From the NCBI GenBank assembly GCA_009746045.1, contig RPFO01001224.1, forward strand, positions 1-36,749: DNA of 36,749 bases, read 5' to 3'. This document shows, one piece after another, positions 34,701 through 36,749 of the stretch (its first letter is position 1; each line of letters opens with the position of its first letter). A program made the position numbers and the translations under genes. Source of the stretch: Mesostigma viride. Taxonomy: Eukaryota > Streptophyta > Mesostigmatophyceae > Mesostigmatales > Mesostigmataceae. Below the pieces are notes generated by a model. That model was not told the DNA's origin. It was given only the letters and a program-made list of their open reading frames with translations, and ran no database searches.

Positions 34701-36688
34701 ATGCTACGTACGAGGTACGGTACATTCCGCAGGACGCACGACTTTTGTTCAGTACACGCTCAGAGCAGTCCTATTTACCAATTTCGTCCTTGTCGCAAGC
34801 CGGGAGCTGGGGCGAGCCGAAATTGGTGCAGCCCAGCCAAACAGCAGGGCGCCGCGCTGATCTGGAATTAGGAACCTATTTCGGCCAAGCGCGAGAGGAC
34901 GGAGCTGAAATAGGGTGCATTTCGGCCAAGCGTGAGAGGAACTTCAGGAAATAGGTCGTACCCCTAAGAAAGATTGGTTCCGGGCCCAAGTGCGAGAGTG
35001 GCCATACTATGCGCTGTTGCGTGAGGTGGTTGTAATTTGAGGATGGGCTGCTGGGGGAGCGTGCAGCGCTTCCTTTGCGGGCATGTGCATATAGAGCATG
35101 CTCGGCAACGCCGCGGCTTTGCTGCAACCAGCATTGCACGGAATGTGACTTTGCTGGCGGCCCTTGTGCTCATGCGGGAACTCGTGGACTCACACTTGCG
35201 TTTATATACACACATCGCTTGGGGGTGTGCGCCCATGAGGCGATGGGGCTATTACGCCCAATCCTCCCTCGCAACGAGTACAACGTTGCGAGGGTTCTCA
35301 ACGCGTGCGGCTGTTTACGTCGGCTTTTAGTTCATAATCAGTCGCCAGAACACCTTTCCCAGCTGGTTCCAGGATAGATAAATGGAGCGTTGCTAGAGGG
35401 TGTTGCTAACCTGCCTGCTTGTTGGTCCCCCCACCCAACCCCCAGGTGAGTGAGGACGTCCACAAGATTATGCTGGCGGCGGTGGATGGTCTGCGCGGCC
35501 ACCTCAAGGTGGCGGAGACCGAAAAGGACGGACACTTGGCTCGTGCTAGCGGCTTCTTGACAAAGGTGTGTGCTGGCGGCCTCTTGACAAAGGTGGGCTA
35601 GCCGCTTCGTGACAAAGGTGTGGGCTGGCGGCTTCTTGACAAAGGTGTGGGCTAGCGGCTTCTTGACAAAGGTGCGCTAGCAGCTTCTTGACAAAGGTGT
35701 GCGCTGCCTCAGTGAGGTGGCATGCGTGAAAGCAAGGGATGCGTGAAAGCAACGGATGCGTGAAAGGAACTGATGCGTGGACGGGTGGGTGCAAGGGAAG
35801 TGTATGAAGCTTGGCAGAAATGGGTGGCGCCTGATTGCTCCAACAGTGATACGGCGTGATCGCGGTCGCCGTCAGTATCGCTGGCATATATTTGTCTACG
35901 CATTCTTGGATGGGTCCGGGGGGTATCTTGGTCGGTTCTGCTGCGCGACGGTTGGTTCTGCTGCGCGACGGTCGGTTCTGCTGCGCGACGGTTGGTTCTG
36001 CTGCGCGACGGTTGGTTCTGCTGCGCGACGGTTGGTTCTGCTGCGCGACGGTTGGTTCTGCTGCGCGACGGTTGGTTCTGCTGCGCGACGGTCGGTTCTG
36101 CTGCGCGACGGCTGGTTCTGCTGCGCGACGGTTGGTTCTGGTACGCCTTTACCTCGTCACTCGGATGTATATTCATGTACTACGATGTATGTTGCATGAG
36201 TCTACTTTGTGCAACTAGTACTATTTTTTTCCCCCTGTAGGTAGTAGGGGGCCTTGACTTTTGATGGCCATCATGGGATGCCCTGCCCGCACTTGCCATG
36301 GTGGGCCGGGACGGTTAGGGGGGGGTGAACCATGACTGGGGCGTGTGGCTGGATGGTGGGGGGAAGGGGGGAGTGCGGTGGGGACGCGTGAGATCGAACA
36401 GGTACAGGGTCCAGGGCACATTCGTCTTCAATAGCCGCGTTCTCATCATCAATGTTTTATACTATGATGCTGCCTTTTGTCAACGCACAGGACGAGATCA
36501 AAGCGGGCGTGCAGGCCTTCTTCCCCAGCAAGGGTGAGGAGCAGATGCGTGCCGTGGAACAGCTGCTAGAGGAGCAAGCACGGGCTGTCGCGGCCTCGGG
36601 GGCGGGCGACCTGCTCGACTACACCGCGCTGGTCAACGGGATGGACAACGCGACGGCAGGACCGCTGGAGACCCTGCTGCGGCGTCAG
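31654..36688 (+). CDS. TSNAXIP1-like protein gene, six exons, both ends incomplete
   Basis: The exons are 31654-31740, 32702-32950, 33544-33653, 34243-34368, 35446-35565 and 36491-36688, about 297 residues in all. In order the product has a short predicted coiled coil (about residues 15-53), a Pro/Ala/Gly/Gln-rich linker (54-90), PKYLRFSGK (104-112), a Trp-containing helix with VVDVWAEKRR, DFLYKYIRGKVE, an AWGHGLLHAGREF helix, LLGEVSEDVHK, and FLTKDEIKAGVQAFFPSK. From memory, this order and these anchors match the conserved part of translin-associated factor X-interacting protein 1, a coiled-coil protein of germ cells and ciliated organisms that binds TSNAX in mammals. A role in the flagellum is inference. 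The N-terminal coiled coil is shorter than I expect for the family. The gene continues past the right edge, and its start is not identified. Exon 3 lacks one base for continuity, so the gene may be broken or the sequence may have an error. Confidence 0.68.
31958..32176. repeat. Direct repeats flanking the intron 1 palindrome
   Basis: The left copy at 31958-31974 reads aacctaactaagaccta, and the right copy at 32161-32176 reads aacctactaaaaccta. They differ by one indel and one substitution. They bracket the palindrome by 21 and 5 bases. They could be a degraded target-site duplication, although 16-17 bp would be long, or part of the element. Confidence 0.5.
31996..32155. repeat. 160-bp near-palindrome (long hairpin), MITE-like or sRNA-precursor-like
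   Basis: The left arm 31996-32064 and right arm 32079-32155 are reverse complements around a 14-base loop (32065-32078). Perfectly paired blocks include 17 bp at 32014-32030 (aaggtcccgcacaacat), 10 bp (accagcgata) and 16 bp next to the loop (gctggtcaaccaaagt). The right arm has seven extra bases near its outer end and one near the loop. Imperfect direct repeats flank it: 31958-31974 and 32161-32176 match at 15 of 17 aligned positions. It has no coding content. It could be a non-autonomous foldback element, or an intronic hairpin RNA source, a known arrangement for Chlamydomonas miRNA precursors. Confidence 0.85.
32702..32950 (+). CDS. Exon 2 of the TSNAXIP1-like gene
   Basis: Eighty-three codons between acceptor ctgcag and donor gtgagg, phase 0 at both ends. 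It begins LRRLRSNEALLQQENQRLEN, a clear heptad-like coiled coil continuing from exon 1. It then has a linker rich in Pro, Ala, Gly and Gln, then AMDMLVAHGIADGLPKYLR and FSGK. The last part is the start of the conserved family core. Codon use is strongly GC-ending. A non-standard GC donor at 32946 is the only nearby alternative that would repair the frame into exon 3. Confidence 0.75.
32951..33543 (+). other. Intron 2 (593 bp)
   Basis: It is bordered by gtgagg and tggcag. It contains an exact 18-bp direct repeat (gggccgcaggccgtgcga) at 33036-33053 and 33076-33093, offset 40 bp. Nothing else recognisable is seen. Confidence 0.7.
33036..33093 (+). repeat. 18-bp direct repeat, two copies
   Basis: Exact copies of gggccgcaggccgtgcga lie at 33036-33053 and 33076-33093. 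Inside the unit ggcc-gca-ggcc forms a small inverted repeat. It is a local duplication within intron 2. Confidence 0.85.
33544..33653 (+). CDS. Exon 3 of the TSNAXIP1-like gene, one base short
   Basis: The exon lies between acceptor tggcag and donor gtgtgt and is 110 bp, while its neighbours are phase 0 on both sides. Read in phase from exon 2 it gives VKVLWLSEEKFQAP, which fits the family after FSGK. The frame one base earlier gives VVDVWAEKRRSRCKDPLPDF and then LYK, which joins perfectly to exon 4. The switch point is about 33570-33585, where one base seems to be missing. This may be a sequencing or assembly error, a real frameshift (pseudogene or allele), or a sign that exon 2 uses a GC donor at 32946. 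Confidence 0.62.
33654..34242 (+). other. Intron 3 (589 bp)
   Basis: The borders are gtgtgt and tggcag. The sequence is pyrimidine-rich, and two short diverged direct repeats around atgccagta occur near 33687 and 33746. There is no sign of a further exon, since DFLYK joins directly to YIRGK. Confidence 0.7.
34243..34368 (+). CDS. Exon 4 of the TSNAXIP1-like gene
   Basis: Forty-two codons, phase 0 at both ends, beginning YIRGKVENHADIPAWGHGLL and ending FFHDVLLGE. The tryptophan-containing helix and the LLGE end followed by SEDV in exon 5 are the strongest family anchors I recognise. The donor is gtgggt. The last bases of this exon together with the donor are repeated twice downstream in the intron. 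Confidence 0.8.
34354..34474 (+). repeat. Triplicated 5' splice-site segment of exon 4
   Basis: A 22-bp segment spanning the end of exon 4 and its donor (34354-34375) recurs at 34388-34409 with one difference and at 34453-34474 with three differences. Each copy keeps the GTGGGT donor core, at 34369, 34403 and 34468. The third donor is 99 bp downstream in the same phase with no stop between, so its use would add 33 codons. The second is offset by 34 bp and would shift the frame. Confidence 0.75.
34777..34827. repeat. 10-bp perfect inverted repeat
   Basis: accaatttcg at 34777-34786 pairs with cgaaattggt at 34818-34827 across a 31-base loop. It lies in intron 4, just before a cluster of related short repeats. 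Confidence 0.7.
34875..34955. repeat. Short direct and inverted repeat cluster
   Basis: A 22-bp segment at 34878-34899 recurs at 34919-34940 with one change (core ttcggccaagcg). cctatttc at 34875 is inverted as gaaatagg at 34907 and 34948. The 10-mer ggaacctatt at 34871 also occurs at 34507. This may be the remains of a small non-autonomous element, but its borders are not clear. Confidence 0.6.
35266..35294. repeat. Perfect 11-bp hairpin
   Basis: ccctcgcaacg (35266-35276) and cgttgcgaggg (35284-35294) pair perfectly around a seven-base loop. It sits about 150 bp before the intron 4 acceptor. There is no U-run after it, and as it lies inside a eukaryotic intron it is not called a terminator. 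Confidence 0.8.
35446..35565 (+). CDS. Exon 5 of the TSNAXIP1-like gene
   Basis: Forty codons, phase 0 at both ends, beginning VSEDVHKIMLAAVDGLRGHL and ending GHLARASGFLTK. It continues the LLGE|VSEDV motif of exon 4. The donor gtgtgt at 35566 is the first of six tandem copies of the same exon/intron boundary. Confidence 0.78.
35545..35702 (+). repeat. 27/25-bp tandem repeat of a 5' splice site, six copies
   Basis: The array starts inside exon 5 and runs into intron 5. Each unit carries a conserved cttcttgacaaag-like end followed by GTG, giving donor-like sites at 35566, 35593, 35618, 35645, 35672 and 35697. Spacings are 27, 25, 27, 27 and 25. Use of the second site adds nine codons in frame (VCAGGLLTK). 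Reading beyond it meets TAG at 35599. Confidence 0.9.
35722..35782 (+). repeat. 17-bp tandem repeat, three copies plus partial
   Basis: The units start at 35722, 35739 and 35756, with a partial unit at 35773. The first is atgcgtgaaagcaaggg; the others differ at one to three positions. It lies in intron 5 between two other minisatellites. Confidence 0.88.
35934..36140 (+). repeat. 20-bp minisatellite, ten copies plus partial
   Basis: The unit is ggttctgctgcgcgacggtt, starting at 35934 and every 20 bp to 36114, with seven bases of an eleventh unit at 36134. The only variation is c or t changes in the last three bases of the unit. Long open frames on both strands here come from the repeat and are not genes. 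Confidence 0.95.
36318..36383 (+). other. G-run cluster with G-quadruplex potential
   Basis: Five runs of four or more G lie at 36318-36325, 36338-36341, 36358-36363, 36366-36371 and 36380-36383 on the sense strand, about 110 bp before the intron 5 acceptor. The spacing of the last three is compact enough for a quadruplex in the pre-mRNA. A function is not shown. Confidence 0.5.
36491..36688 (+). CDS. Exon 6 of the TSNAXIP1-like gene
   Basis: Sixty-six codons, phase 0 at both ends, between acceptor gcacag and donor gtagga. It begins DEIKAGVQAFFPSKGEEQMR, in which the FFP-K segment is a family anchor, and continues with an Ala/Glu-rich helix and DYTALVNGMDN, ending ETLLRRQ. The coding sequence continues beyond the window, because reading into the donor gives a stop two codons later. 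Confidence 0.78.
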
Positions 36689-36749
36689 GTAGGATAGGGG
36701 CAGTGCGGCAGCAGGAAAGCGCACAAACAAGGCTTGCAGCATAGGTAGG
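36689..36749 (+). other. Start of intron 6, cut by window edge
   Basis: The donor gtagga follows exon 6, and the remaining 61 bases hold no acceptor followed by a convincing exon. The 3' part of the gene is outside the window. Confidence 0.65.

Larger units (their letters stand above)
34369..35445 (+). other. Intron 4 (1,077 bp)
   Basis: The borders are gtgggt and ccccag. It holds two copies of the exon-4/donor segment, a cluster of short direct and inverted repeats at 34777-34955 and a perfect 11-bp hairpin at 35266-35294. No missing protein segment is expected here. Confidence 0.7.
35566..36490 (+). other. Intron 5 (925 bp)
   Basis: The borders are gtgtgt and gcacag. It contains three separate minisatellites (27/25-bp, 17-bp and 20-bp units) and a G-run cluster at 36318-36383. 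The protein joins cleanly across it (FLTK to DEIK), so no exon is expected inside. Confidence 0.72.

Noticed and set aside
35934-36140. Relationship between the 20-bp minisatellite and the 23-bp satellite
   Set aside because: Both begin ggttc, but the rest cannot be aligned without several gaps, so common origin is not supported.
35709-36240. Open frames on both strands across the 20-bp minisatellite
   Set aside because: They are generated by the repeat, encode only periodic low-complexity peptides, and overlap an intron of a better supported gene.

Overview
The window looks like nuclear DNA of a flagellated eukaryote, most likely a chlorophyte green alga of the Chlamydomonadales type. The reasons are GC-rich exons with G/C-ending codons, spliceosomal introns of about 0.6-1.1 kb with GT...AG borders, many intronic minisatellites, and a gene that resembles a ciliary/germ-cell protein family. 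The lineage is inferred; there is no rRNA, organelle or other marker gene here. Nothing bacterial, viral or CRISPR-like is visible.

Positions 1-31244 (85% of the window) are one uninterrupted tandem array of a 23-bp unit, about 1,380 copies by my estimate. It is extraordinarily uniform: I find only two base substitutions in 31 kb. Nearly all variation is in unit length, mainly about 110 18-bp units that lack five bases. The order of short and long units forms a barcode, and some barcodes recur, which shows that blocks of 0.4-0.6 kb were duplicated within the array. The array runs off the left edge and ends sharply at 31244. All three + frames are open through it, but this is an arithmetic result of the unit and not a gene.

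Positions 31245-31653 are a pyrimidine-rich flank with a 17-C run and no confident exon. Positions 31654-36688 carry one + strand gene seen as six exons, interrupted by five introns and running off the right edge. Its conceptual protein (about 297 residues visible) has a short coiled coil, a low-complexity linker, and then a conserved region that I match from memory to translin-associated factor X-interacting protein 1 (TSNAXIP1), a family linked to cilia and male germ cells. All assigned exon joins are phase 0. Exon 3 is the exception in length: it is 110 bp, one base short of a multiple of three, and its two halves match the family in different frames.

The introns are rich in local repeats: a 160-bp near-palindrome in intron 1, duplicated 5' splice-site segments in introns 4 and 5, and three different minisatellites plus a G-run cluster in intron 5. 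The first visible coding exon begins at an acceptor site, so the 5' end of the gene is either in the short flank or on the far side of the 31-kb array. In the latter case the array would lie inside a giant intron. No promoter, polyadenylation signal, tRNA, rRNA or recognisable transposase is seen.
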